Under the pieces are notes generated by a model. It saw only the letters and a list, made by a program, of their open reading frames with translations. It was not told the DNA's origin and did no database searches. The translations under genes were made by a program, and so were the position numbers. From JAMXLO01 sp963726125 (GTDB taxonomy: Bacteria > Pseudomonadota > Alphaproteobacteria > Acetobacterales > Acetobacteraceae), in the NCBI GenBank assembly GCA_963726125.1, contig CAVSBG010000009.1:434001-498000 (forward strand): a stretch of DNA of 64,000 nucleotides, read 5' to 3'. Positions 27,541-37,407 of the stretch are shown here, in pieces; the stretch's first letter is position 1, and each line of letters starts with the position of its first letter.

Positions 27541-27566
27541 TCGGACCGCCGGGAGGATCGAAAACG

Positions 27567-28829
27567 ATGCGGCGTGTGGTGGTGACGGGCATGGGAATTG
27601 CCTGTCCCCTCGGGCTCGGGGTCGAGCGTGTCTGGCGGCGTCTGATCGCCAGCGAATCGGGCATTGGTGCAATCCAATCGTTTGATACCAGCGAACTGGC
27701 CTGCAGGGTCGCGGGCCAGGTGCCGGTTGGCGTGAAGGCCGAAGGCCGCCTGGACCTCTCCGAGTGGATTCCGGTGAAAGACGTCAAGAAGATGGATCGC
27801 TTCATCCATCTCGGCATGGTCGCCGCGACCGAGGCGGTCGAGGATTCAGGGTGGAAGCCCGAAACCGAGGACGATCGTTGCACCAGCGGTGTGATGATCG
27901 GTTCCGGTATCGGCGGCCTGCAGACGATCTTCGAGGCGTCGATCCTGGTGCATGAAGGCCGCGCGCGCCGGCTGTCGCCGTTCTTTATTCCCTCCGCGCT
28001 GATCAATCTCGTCTCCGGCCACGTCTCGATCAAATACGGCTTCAAGGGTCCGAACCATTCAGCGGTGACCGCCTGCGCCACCGGCGTGCACGCCATAGGC
28101 GATGCGTCGCGATTGATCATGTGGGGCGATGCCGACGTGATGGTCGCGGGCGGGGCCGAGGCCGCGGTTTGCGAGCTGGGCATCGCCGGATTCTGCGCCT
28201 CGCGCGCGTTGTCCACCAGTTTCAACGACGAACCGCCCAGGGCCTCGCGGCCATGGGACAAGGACCGCGACGGCTTCGTGATGGGCGAAGGAGCCGGCGT
28301 TCTGGTGCTGGAAGAATACGAGCACGCGAAGCGACGTGGCGCCAAGATCTACGCCGAGGTCGCCGGCTACGGCATGTCTGGCGACGCATTCCATATCACC
28401 GCGCCGTCCGAGGGCCACGATGGCGCGGTCCGTTCGATGCGCGCGGCATTCCGTAATGGCGGGGTCACACCCGATCAGGTCCAGTACGTCAATGCGCACG
28501 GCACCTCCACGCCGCTGGGCGACGATCTGGAACTGGAGGCGGTAGAGAACGTGTTCGGCACAGCGGCGAAGGGGCTGGCGATGTCATCCACCAAGTCGGC
28601 AACCGGCCATCTGCTCGGTGCGGCCGGGGCAGTGGAGGCGATCTTTTCCATTCTCGCCGTGCGCGACAACGTGGCGCCACCGACGCTCAATCTTGACCAC
28701 CCGAGCCGTGACAGTGTGATCGACCGAGTCGCGAAAACCGCCCAGGAACGCCGGATCGACTACGCCCTGTCCAACAGTTTCGGCTTTGGTGGCACGAACG
28801 CGTCGGTGATATTCCGGGCCGCAAACTGA
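27567..28829 (+). CDS. fabF: 3-oxoacyl-[acyl-carrier-protein] synthase II FabF
   Basis: This is a 420-residue condensing enzyme of fatty-acid elongation. The active-site cysteine is Cys170 in SAVTACATGVHAI, with the two histidines in YVNAHGTSTPLGD and SATGHLLGAAG and the lysine in SSTKSATGH. It begins RRVVVTGMGIACPLG and ends NSFGFGGTNASVIF, both typical. It closes the fab cluster. A near-perfect inverted repeat and then a cyclopropane synthase gene follow. The usual alphaproteobacterial neighbour mltG is not present. Confidence 0.96.
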   Translation: MRRVVVTGMGIACPLGLGVERVWRRLIASESGIGAIQSFDTSELACRVAGQVPVGVKAEGRLDLSEWIPVKDVKKMDRFIHLGMVAATEAVEDSGWKPETEDDRCTSGVMIGSGIGGLQTIFEASILVHEGRARRLSPFFIPSALINLVSGHVSIKYGFKGPNHSAVTACATGVHAIGDASRLIMWGDADVMVAGGAEAAVCELGIAGFCASRALSTSFNDEPPRASRPWDKDRDGFVMGEGAGVLVLEEYEHAKRRGAKIYAEVAGYGMSGDAFHITAPSEGHDGAVRSMRAAFRNGGVTPDQVQYVNAHGTSTPLGDDLELEAVENVFGTAAKGLAMSSTKSATGHLLGAAGAVEAIFSILAVRDNVAPPTLNLDHPSRDSVIDRVAKTAQERRIDYALSNSFGFGGTNASVIFRAAN

Positions 28830-28847
28830 CCCCACCCGCACGGCGTT

Positions 28848-28874
28848 TTGACTAACACGTCGGAGTTACGTCAA
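28848..28874. promoter_or_regulatory. Near-perfect inverted repeat before the cyclopropane synthase gene
   Basis: The 27-base segment has arms ttgactaac and gttacgtcaa around an 8-base centre, with one unpaired base. It lies 19 bases after fabF and 39 bases before the cfa start. There is no T-run, so an operator is at least as likely as a terminator. The ttgac could also be a -35 element. No regulator is assigned. Confidence 0.4.
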
Positions 28875-28912
28875 ATTAACCTATTCGTCGGCGCGATGCA
28901 CGGGGTCAGGAG

Positions 28913-30169
28913 ATGCAGACAGCCCTCAATGCCATCCTGAAGCGATTCATTTCGCTTGGTCGCCTTACGGTGCGCTGGCCGGACGGACATTTGACCAGTT
29001 ATGCCGGCCCGCCCGGTTCCGGGCCGGAAGCCGCGATCACGTTGCGCGATGCCGCGACGGTCCGGCGGCTGATCGCCAACCCCGCGCTCGCTGTCGGCGA
29101 GGCTTACATGGACGGTGGGTTGGTACCCGACGAACGCGGCATCTACCACACCCTCGACGTACTGGTGACCAACCTCAACGCGAACGCCACCGGCCATCCG
29201 ATCGGAAGGCTACGCTCCGGGCTCCGGCACATCCGTCGCCGCATTGACCAATACAACCCGGCGCGCCGCGCACAGCGTAATGTCGCGCACCACTACGACC
29301 TGAACGGGCGCCTCTACAGCCTGTTCCTCGACCGGGATCGGCAATATTCCTGCGCCTATTTTCCCCGCGGCGACGAGACGCTGGAAGAGGCCCAGATCGC
29401 CAAAAAGCGTCATCTCGCCGCGAAGCTGTGCCTCGATCGGCCAGACCTGACGGTATTGGACATCGGCTGTGGCTGGGGGGGCCTGGCACTGACACTTGCC
29501 CGTGACCACGGCGCCCGGGTGACGGGCATCACGCTATCCAACGAACAGCTGAATGAAGCGCGCGCGCGCGCCCAGGCCGAGGGCCTGGCCGACCGCGTGT
29601 CGTTCGAACTGCTCGACTACCGCGCGGTCGATCGCACGTTCGACCGCATCGTGTCCGTCGGCATGTTCGAGCATGTCGGCGTGGTGCACTACCGCGCCTA
29701 CTGCGACACCGTGGCGCGCTGCCTGAAGCCCGACGGCGTTGCGCTATTACACGCCATCGGGCGCAGCGACGGCCCGGGCTTCACCAATCCCTGGATCGCC
29801 AAATACATCTTTCCCGGGGGGTATTGCCCGGCGCTGTCCGAGGTGTTGCCGCCGATCGAGAAGAGCGGCCTCTTCGCGACCGACATTGAGATATTGCGCC
29901 TGCACTACGCCGAGACGCTGCGCAACTGGCGTCGGCGCTTCGCCGCCAACCGCGACACCATTGCCTCGCTGTACGACGAGCGCTTCTGCCGCATGTTCGA
30001 GTTCTACCTGTCCGGCTCGGAACTCGCCTTCCGCCGCGAAGGCCACATGGTGTTCCAGGTCCAGCTCGCGCATCGCCAGACGGCGGTTCCGCTCACCCGC
30101 GACTACGTCACGGAATTTGAGACCACGGGGGCACGGCATACCGCGCGCGCCATGTCGTCTGGCGACTGA
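28913..30169 (+). CDS. cfa: Cyclopropane-fatty-acyl-phospholipid synthase
   Basis: This is a 418-residue SAM-dependent enzyme that adds a methylene bridge across double bonds of membrane lipids. The SAM site is VLDIGCGWGGLAL at residues 181-193, followed by GITLSNEQLNEA, VSVGMFEHVG and the C-terminal YIFPGGYCPALSEVL and FYLSGSELAFR segments of the family. An N-terminal domain of about 110 residues precedes the catalytic part. AGGAG directly abuts the ATG, which is unusually close. No other in-frame start with a better site is seen. It lies downstream of fabF, which makes sense for membrane lipid adjustment. Confidence 0.93.
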   Translation: MQTALNAILKRFISLGRLTVRWPDGHLTSYAGPPGSGPEAAITLRDAATVRRLIANPALAVGEAYMDGGLVPDERGIYHTLDVLVTNLNANATGHPIGRLRSGLRHIRRRIDQYNPARRAQRNVAHHYDLNGRLYSLFLDRDRQYSCAYFPRGDETLEEAQIAKKRHLAAKLCLDRPDLTVLDIGCGWGGLALTLARDHGARVTGITLSNEQLNEARARAQAEGLADRVSFELLDYRAVDRTFDRIVSVGMFEHVGVVHYRAYCDTVARCLKPDGVALLHAIGRSDGPGFTNPWIAKYIFPGGYCPALSEVLPPIEKSGLFATDIEILRLHYAETLRNWRRRFAANRDTIASLYDERFCRMFEFYLSGSELAFRREGHMVFQVQLAHRQTAVPLTRDYVTEFETTGARHTARAMSSGD

Positions 30170-30266
30170 GTGTAAAGCGGCCAATTCGGTACGATCCCCG
30201 ATATCCTCGTTATCCCCGTAATGCGACCACTCCCGCTCGGCGCGCGGCGCGCTATCCTGCGCGGCA

Positions 30267-31767
30267 ATGAACACCATCGATTCGCCGCTGCTCGGGCTTT
30301 CCCAGCGTCTGCCGCCGTCCAACCTGCAGGCGGAGCAGGCGCTGCTTGGGGCGTTGCTCGCCAATAACCGCGCCTACGAGCGGGTTTCAGAATTCCTGGC
30401 GCCCGAACATTTCGCCGACCCGATCCACGGCCGCATCTATCAGGCGATCGTGCGCCGCATCGAGGCGGGCCAACTGGCTGACGCCGTCACCCTGAAAGCC
30501 GAATTCGAGCACTCCGGCGTTCTGGAGGAAGTCGGCGGCACCGCCTACCTGGCGCAACTCCTCTCCGCCATGGTTGGCATCATCAACGCCAGCGAATATG
30601 CCCGTACCGATCCACGACGCCTGGCTGCGCCGCCAGCTCATCGACATCGGCGAGACCGTGGTCAACAACGCCTTCGGCGCTGACGCGGAACTCGACGGCG
30701 GCCAGCAGATCGAATTTGCGGAGCACTCGCTTTTCCAACTCGCCACCGACGGTTCGGTGTCCGGCGGCTTCGTCACATTTGAGCGTGCACTGACCGAGGC
30801 CATCCAAGGTGCCGAACGCGCGTTCAAGCGAGTCGGTCACGTGTCAGGTCTGACCACCGGGCTGCGTGATCTCGATGCCAAGATGGGTGGCCTGCACCCG
30901 TCGGACCTGATGGTGCTGGCCGGCCGCCCTGGCATGGGAAAGACATCGCTCGCAACGGTGATCGCGTTCGGTGCCGCCAAGGCGCTGTTGGCGGAAGCCC
31001 GCGCCACTGATCCAAACGCGATGGCAAAGCGCAGTATCGCCATCTTCTCGCTGGAAATGAGCGCCGAGCAGTTGGCGACCCGACTGCTCAGCGAGGAATC
31101 CCGGGTTTCCAGCGACAAGATTCGCCGCGGCGATATCGGTCAACGCGATTTCGACCGGTTCGTGCAGGTGTCACGCGAAATCCAGTCGTTACCGATCGAG
31201 ATCGACGACACGCCCGCCATCACCCTCTCCGCGTTGCGCACGCGCGCCCGGCGCCTGAAGCGCACCAAGGGCCTGGCGCTCATCATCGTGGACTACATCC
31301 AGCTCATGCGTCCCGCCGCCGGCACGCGCCCGGAGAATCGCGTGCTCGAGATCGGCCAACTGACCCAGGGACTCAAAGCCATCGCCAAGGAACTGGCGGT
31401 GCCAGTGCTCGCGCTGTCGCAGCTCTCGCGTGCCGTCGAGTCGCGTGAGGACAAGCGGCCGCAGCTATCAGACCTGCGCGAATCGGGCACCATCGAGCAG
31501 GACGCCAACTCGGTGATGTTCATCTATCGCGACGAGTACTATCTGGAGCAACGGATGCCGAAGATTGCGGCATTCGAGAACCAGCAAAAATATCAGACGG
31601 CACACGACGAGTGGACGCAGCAAATGGACCGCGTGCACAATCAGGCCGACCTCATCATAGCCAAGCAGCGCCACGGCCCAACGGGCACGATACAGCTCTT
31701 CTTCGAAGCAGAGTTCACCCGTTTCGCCGACCTGGACCGCATGCATTCGGAACATGTCGACGCCTGA
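30267..31767 (+). CDS. dnaB: Replicative DNA helicase DnaB, frame broken once
   Basis: DnaB is the hexameric helicase of the replication fork. The first frame encodes the N-terminal domain (RLPPSNLQAEQALLGALLA). The second carries the RecA-like motor with Walker A (AGRPGMGKTSLA), Walker B (LALIIVDYIQLM) and the DLRESGTIEQDANSVMFIYR region. They join if one c is removed at 30607-30608, giving EYART then IHDAWLRRQL, and 500 codons, the normal length. Because dnaB is essential, the break is best read as a sequence error unless a second copy exists elsewhere. No intein is present. The end overlaps the alr start by 14 bases, as in many alphaproteobacteria. Confidence 0.94.
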
Positions 31768-32848
31768 CCACTCTGGGGCTGTCCTGGAAGTCGACCTCGC
31801 CGCCATCGTCGCGAACTGGCGGTTGCTGCGCACACTGCATCCGAACGGTCCCGTCGCTGGGGTGGTGAAGGCGGATGCGTATGGTCTCGGCGCGCGTCCG
31901 GTCGCGCAGGCGCTGTACGACGCCGGTTGCCGGCATTTCTTCGTTGCTGCGTTCGACGAAGCCCTGGCGATCCGCCCGCTTGTGCCGGATGCGTTGGTGG
32001 CAGTGCTCGGCGGACTCATTCCGGGGGGCGAGCGCGACTTTCTGGGGCACGATATCATGCCGGTGCTCGGCTCGCTCCCTGAGGTCAGTGCGTGGTCGAG
32101 TCTCGCAAGCAGCGTTGGACGTGATTTACCGGCGCTCCTGCACATCGACACAGGCATGTCGAGGCTCGGCCTCGATGCGGGCGAGCTGCTGGTGCTGCAG
32201 CAGGATCACGCGCGGCTGGCCGGCATCGATCTGCGCTATGTGATGACGCATCTGGTGTCGTCGGAAGTCACCCATGATCCGCTGAACGAACACCAACTCG
32301 AACGCTTCGCCACCGCCTGTGCCGGTCTACCCCCGGCGCCTCGTAGTTTCGCCAATTCGTCCGGGATATTCCTCGGTCCGCGCTGGGGCTCCGATCTGGC
32401 ACGCCCGGGCGCCGCCCTCTACGGTATCAACCCCACCCCCGATCGGCCAAACCCGATGGCCCTGGCGGTGCGGCTGCGCGCTCGTGTGCTGGCTGTGCAC
32501 GATGTGCCGAAGGGTGCGAGCGTCGGCTACAATGCGACCTGGCGTGCCGAGCGGCCCGCCCGCGTCGCCACCGTTGGCATCGGCTACGCCGACGGATGGC
32601 GCCGCAGCCTGTCGGGCCGCGCCCAGGCGTTCTTTGACGGCACCCCGGTACCGCTGGTAGGCCGTGTCTCCATGGACCTCACCACCTTCGATGTGACCGA
32701 CGCCCCCAACGTGGGCACAGGATCCTGGCTGGAGCTGATTGGCCCGTTGCAGACGCCGGATGATCTCGCCGTCGCCGCAGGCACCAACGGCTACGAGATC
32801 CTCACCTCGCTCGGCCGCCGGTTCCACCGGGTTTACCAGCCCGCGTGA
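31754..32848 (+). CDS. alr: Alanine racemase
   Basis: This is a 364-residue PLP enzyme that makes D-alanine for peptidoglycan. The PLP lysine is Lys39 in GVVKADAYGLGARPVAQAL. The second active-site base is the Tyr in SVGYNATW of the C-terminal domain. HIDTGMSRLGLD, ANSSGIFLG and RPGAALYGINP are all standard. It overlaps dnaB by 14 bases and its stop overlaps the mlaE GTG start, so dnaB-alr-mlaE are translated as a tight string. Confidence 0.95.
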   Translation: MSTPDHSGAVLEVDLAAIVANWRLLRTLHPNGPVAGVVKADAYGLGARPVAQALYDAGCRHFFVAAFDEALAIRPLVPDALVAVLGGLIPGGERDFLGHDIMPVLGSLPEVSAWSSLASSVGRDLPALLHIDTGMSRLGLDAGELLVLQQDHARLAGIDLRYVMTHLVSSEVTHDPLNEHQLERFATACAGLPPAPRSFANSSGIFLGPRWGSDLARPGAALYGINPTPDRPNPMALAVRLRARVLAVHDVPKGASVGYNATWRAERPARVATVGIGYADGWRRSLSGRAQAFFDGTPVPLVGRVSMDLTTFDVTDAPNVGTGSWLELIGPLQTPDDLAVAAGTNGYEILTSLGRRFHRVYQPA

Positions 32849-33630
32849 GCTGGCTCCTCGACAGTCTCGCTGCAGTCGGCCGTGGCGCCATCGCCGCATG
32901 CCGGGTGACCGGCTCGTTGGCGTTGTTCGCCGCCATCGGCCTGTCGCACCTGGTGCGTCCGCCGTTCTATGGCCGCTTGTTCGCGCGTGCGCTGCTGGAG
33001 ATTGGCTATTTCAGCCTGCCCGTCGTCGCACTGACCGCGATCTTCACCGGGATGGTGCTGGCCTTGCAGTCCTACACCGGCTTTGCCCGCTTCTCCGCGG
33101 AGAGCGCAATCGCCAACGTCGTCGTGCTGTCGATCACGCGGGAACTCGGGCCCGTGCTGGCAGGGCTGATGGTGGCGGGGCGCATTGGCGCCGCGATGGC
33201 CGCGGAAATCGGCACCATGCGCGTCACCGATCAGATCGACGCGCTGTCAACCTTATCGACCAACCCAATGAAGTATCTGGTGACGCCGCGACTGTTGGCC
33301 GGCATCGTCGCGCTCCCACTCTTGGTCGTGGTGGCGGATATCCTCGGCGTGATGGGCGGTTTCATCGTCGCCACGCTGAAGCTCGGCTTCAACGTCAATA
33401 CGTACTTGCACAATACGCTCGATTTCATGCGGGCGATGGATGTGACATCCGGCCTGGCGAAAGCCGCGGTGTTCGGTTTTTTGATCGCATTGATGGGGTG
33501 CTACCAGGGATACAACAGCCGCGGCGGCGCCGAGGGAGTTGGCGCGGCGACAACCGCCGCTGTCGTCAGTGCCTCGATCCTGATCCTGGCGTTCGACTAT
33601 GTAATGACGGAGATGTTCTTTGCGCGGTGA
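32845..33630 (+). CDS. mlaE: MlaE-family lipid-transport permease
   Basis: This is a 261-residue integral membrane protein, permease of an Mla-type phospholipid transporter between inner and outer membrane. Family features include TAIFTGMVLALQSYTGFARF, ITRELGPVLAGLMVAGRIGAA, AEIGTMRVTDQIDALSTLST and the C-terminal GCYQGYNSRGGAEGVGAATT segment. The start is GTG overlapping the alr stop. The matching ATPase MlaF comes 328 bases later, separated by a repeat element rather than directly adjoining. No MlaD-type substrate-binding gene is next to the pair. Confidence 0.93.
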   Translation: MSWLLDSLAAVGRGAIAACRVTGSLALFAAIGLSHLVRPPFYGRLFARALLEIGYFSLPVVALTAIFTGMVLALQSYTGFARFSAESAIANVVVLSITRELGPVLAGLMVAGRIGAAMAAEIGTMRVTDQIDALSTLSTNPMKYLVTPRLLAGIVALPLLVVVADILGVMGGFIVATLKLGFNVNTYLHNTLDFMRAMDVTSGLAKAAVFGFLIALMGCYQGYNSRGGAEGVGAATTAAVVSASILILAFDYVMTEMFFAR

Positions 33631-33705
33631 ACGAGGGAGGAAGTCAAGAAAGGTTCCACACGGAGGACACCGAGGGACCACGCAGAGCCACTGAGACGGA
33701 GACTG

Positions 33706-33789
33706 TCACATGACAAAGCGCCGCAGGCCGTCTTTCAAGCGGAGCACGTTGAGATTCATCAGCAGTCCCACCTTCCGCTTGCGCTGCCA
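33706..33789 (-). pseudogene. 3' remnant of a GxxExxY-type gene
   Basis: Read on the minus strand, these bases give WQRKRKVGLLMNLNVLRLKD then GLRRFVM and a stop. That closely resembles the C-terminal end of GxxExxY proteins, small four-helix proteins of unclear function. The rest of the gene is gone, replaced upstream by the REP pair starting at 33787. It is called a remnant because only 27 codons persist and no start is available. The identification rests on my recollection of that family's conserved end (GLL.NFNV..LKDG..RFV). Confidence 0.6.
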
Positions 33790-33908
33790 ACCCCGTCATG
33801 GCCGGGCTTGACCCGGCCATCCCCATGCGATGGTTGGTGACTAGTTGGATCGTTCGCAGATTGGTACTGCCAGAGATGGCCGGGTCAAGCCTGGCCATAA
33901 CGGGGTTG
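33787..33908. repeat. REP-pair (REPIN-like) element, copy 2
   Basis: The left arm is ccaaccccgtcatggccggg (from 33787) and the right arm ends ggccataacggggttgg (to 33908). The outer 17 bases of the arms match in inverted orientation at 16 positions, and each arm is itself a palindrome around ccgggcttgacccgg-type cores. The spacer has ggatcgttcgcagattgg, related to the spacer of the copy at 7370-7480 read in reverse. It sits inside the larger element between mlaE and mlaF. Confidence 0.8.
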
Positions 33909-33958
33909 GAATGCCTCCATGGATCCTCCGAGTTCTTTGTGTGGAACCTTAACATTCA

Positions 33959-34729
33959 ATGACCCTCCCCAAGATCCGTCTCCGTAACGTCCGCAAGTCC
34001 TTCGGCGCCAAACTCGTCCTGGACGGCATCGACCTCGACATCATGCCCGGAACCTCCATGGTGGTCATAGGCGGCTCAGGCACCGGCAAGTCAGTCCTCC
34101 TAAAGTGCATCCTCGGCCTGCTGGACCCCGACGAAGGCACGATCGAGATCGACGGCACCAACATCCTCACCCTGCCCCGCCACGAACAGGAAGCCGCCCG
34201 CTCCCGTATCGGCATGCTGTTCCAGAACGGCGCCCTCTTTGACAGCCTTCCGGTCTGGGAGAACGTGGTCTTCGGTCTCCTCGCGCAACGCAGACTGCGC
34301 CGCTCCGAAGGCCCGTCGCACGCAGCTGACTTCCTGGCCCAGGTCGGCCTGGCCGCGACCGTTGGTGACCTCTACCCGTCCGAGCTCTCCGGCGGCATGC
34401 AGAAACGCGTGGCGCTCGCTCGTGCCATCGCCGCGCAGCCCGATATCCTGTTCTTCGACGAACCGACCACGGGCCTTGACCCGATCATGGGCGCGGTGAT
34501 CGACGACCTCGTGGTACGATGCGTCAAGCAACTTGGCAGCACCGCCGTCGCCATCACGCACGACATCGACAGCGCCCGCCGCATTGGCGATGCCGCCGCG
34601 ATGATCCACCGGGGCCGCATTGTCTGGCAGGGTCCCGCCTCGGAACTGATGGATAGCGGCAACCCCATCGTCGACCAATTCACCCATGGCCGGCGCGAGG
34701 GACCAATCCAAATGGAACTTCGGCGTTAG
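33959..34729 (+). CDS. mlaF: MlaF-family ATP-binding protein
   Basis: This is a 256-residue ATPase of the Mla lipid transporter. It has Walker A (VVIGGSGTGKSVLLKC), the signature LSGGMQKRVALARAI, Walker B (ILFFDEPTTGLDP) and the switch histidine (VAITHDIDSA). The phrase IGMLFQNGALFDSLPVWENV is distinctive of MlaF/Ttg2A rather than other ABC ATPases. It would pair with MlaE upstream. The two are normally contiguous; here 328 bases of repeats intervene, so it may depend on read-through or on its own promoter inside the repeat. Confidence 0.93.
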   Translation: MTLPKIRLRNVRKSFGAKLVLDGIDLDIMPGTSMVVIGGSGTGKSVLLKCILGLLDPDEGTIEIDGTNILTLPRHEQEAARSRIGMLFQNGALFDSLPVWENVVFGLLAQRRLRRSEGPSHAADFLAQVGLAATVGDLYPSELSGGMQKRVALARAIAAQPDILFFDEPTTGLDPIMGAVIDDLVVRCVKQLGSTAVAITHDIDSARRIGDAAAMIHRGRIVWQGPASELMDSGNPIVDQFTHGRREGPIQMELRR

Positions 34730-34804
34730 ACACCGTCGATCAAAACGCTTACAATTCGTCTTTCGCGACTTATTTTATCGTCAACGGGGCGTTCGAGGGC
34801 TGGG

Positions 34805-35359
34805 GTGACCCAAGCTAGACGAGTATTGTGCTCGGGATTTCTGCGATCGGTTGTGATCGCGGCGATGCTTGCACTTGCCTTGCCGGCTAAGGCAGACGAC
34901 CCTCCGGTGGTGAATGCCAAACAGGTCGCCGGGCTCTTCATGCAGAGTTGCCTGACGTTCGCCGGCGACAAGAACGCCCTTCGCGATTGGGCCAGGAAGA
35001 CCGGCCTCAAGGACCTGCCGCCCAACGTGCAGGATCGTTTCCTCTACGGTCTGCCGGGAGTCGTGTTCGATGCTTCCAACAAGGACGGCAAGTTCGTCCT
35101 GGTGTCCGAGGACGGCGGCTCCTGTTCAGTCGTCGCCGAAACCGCCAGCGGCACAGGCGTCATAGCCGACCTGGAGCAGGACCTGAACGATGCCAAAATT
35201 ACCTTCAAGGTAACCAGCGAAAAGAGTGATGCCGAGGAGAAATCGTTGCAGCACCGGGAGTACCTGGTAACACAGGGACAGCAGCAATGGTTGCTGCTGG
35301 TGAGTACCGTGAAGGATCCCGCTGGCGGTCAGGCCATGCTCACTGCCAACCGCTACTAA
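34805..35359 (+). CDS. Periplasmic protein of unknown function
   Basis: This is a 184-residue exported protein. A basic N-terminus and hydrophobic stretch (SVVIAAMLALALPAKA) end in a good signal-peptidase site before DDPPVV. The mature part has two cysteines (FMQSCLTFAGD and GGSCSVVAE) that could form a disulfide, and short conserved-looking phrases such as GLPGVVFDASNKDGKFVLVS. It uses a GTG start. It lies between mlaF and radA on the same strand, 75 bases after mlaF and eight before radA. I do not recognise the family with confidence. A role with the Mla pair is possible from position only, and it is not an MlaD protein. Confidence 0.75.
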   Translation: MTQARRVLCSGFLRSVVIAAMLALALPAKADDPPVVNAKQVAGLFMQSCLTFAGDKNALRDWARKTGLKDLPPNVQDRFLYGLPGVVFDASNKDGKFVLVSEDGGSCSVVAETASGTGVIADLEQDLNDAKITFKVTSEKSDAEEKSLQHREYLVTQGQQQWLLLVSTVKDPAGGQAMLTANRY

Positions 35360-35367
35360 GGCGGGCG

Positions 35368-36759
<1,392 letters not shown>

Positions 36760-36825
36760 TCTTGGCTTGGCGTCACGCATCTTGCAGCCGATAAAGCCGC
36801 CGACGTTCCCAATCGTGGCGGTTTG

Positions 36826-37392
36826 ATGACCTGGGTTGACGCCGTAGTACTCGCCGTGCTCGCGCTGTCAGCCCTGCTGGCATTCTCTCGTGGCCTAGTA
36901 CGGGAGGTGCTCAGCCTGGGTGCCTGGATCGGCGCCATCTTCGCTGCCGTCTGGGCGCTGCCGCGTGTGCGGCCGCAGGTCCATCAGTGGATCGGCGAAT
37001 CACCCTGGGTGGACCCCGTCGCCTTCGCGCTGGTGTTCATCGTCAGCCTGATCGTGCTGTCAATTGTCGCCCGCCTGCTCAGCAATCTGGTCCGTGGCTC
37101 GGTCATCGGCGGCCTTGACCGTACGTTGGGTCTGCTATTCGGCCTGGTGCGGGGTGTAGCACTGGTCATCCTGGCCTATATCATCGCTGGAATGGTCATT
37201 CAGGTGGATCGATGGCCGGAGGCCGTACTTCAGGCACGGTCCCTCCCGCTGATCTATCAAGGCGCGAGTTGGGTCGTGCAGAAGTTGCCGTCGGATCACC
37301 GGCCGCAGCTTTACGCGCCGCCCCCGGAACGCCAGGCCACCGCGGAAGAGTTGTTGCGCGCCAGCCCCCAAGGCAAGGCTGTGAGCCGCTAG
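36826..37392 (+). CDS. cvpA: CvpA family membrane protein
   Basis: This is a 188-residue inner-membrane protein with four hydrophobic segments. It begins TWVDAVVLAVLALSALLAFS and has the family phrase RGLVREVLSLGAWIGAIFAA. A third part reads GLDRTLGLLFGLVRGVALVI. The C-terminal 50 residues are soluble and proline-rich. CvpA proteins affect colicin V secretion and envelope homeostasis, and their genes commonly precede purF, as here with 15 bases between. ATG 36826 is preferred over the TTG one codon upstream. Confidence 0.92.
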   Translation: MTWVDAVVLAVLALSALLAFSRGLVREVLSLGAWIGAIFAAVWALPRVRPQVHQWIGESPWVDPVAFALVFIVSLIVLSIVARLLSNLVRGSVIGGLDRTLGLLFGLVRGVALVILAYIIAGMVIQVDRWPEAVLQARSLPLIYQGASWVVQKLPSDHRPQLYAPPPERQATAEELLRASPQGKAVSR

Positions 37393-37407
37393 CAGGAGAG
37401 ACCCGGC

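Larger units (their letters stand above)
33650..33950. repeat. 301-bp inverted-repeat-bounded element between mlaE and mlaF
   Basis: The outer ends are a perfect 12-base inverted repeat, aaggttccacac (33650-33661) and gtgtggaacctt (33939-33950). Beyond the ends the arms continue with related text (ggaggacaccgag and ctccgagttcttt). Inside lie a C-terminal coding remnant (33706-33789) and a REP pair (33787-33908). The right end stops eight bases before the mlaF start. No clear target-site duplication is visible. The tract resembles the 'cggaggacaccgagg' intergenic repeats of many proteobacteria. Confidence 0.7.
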
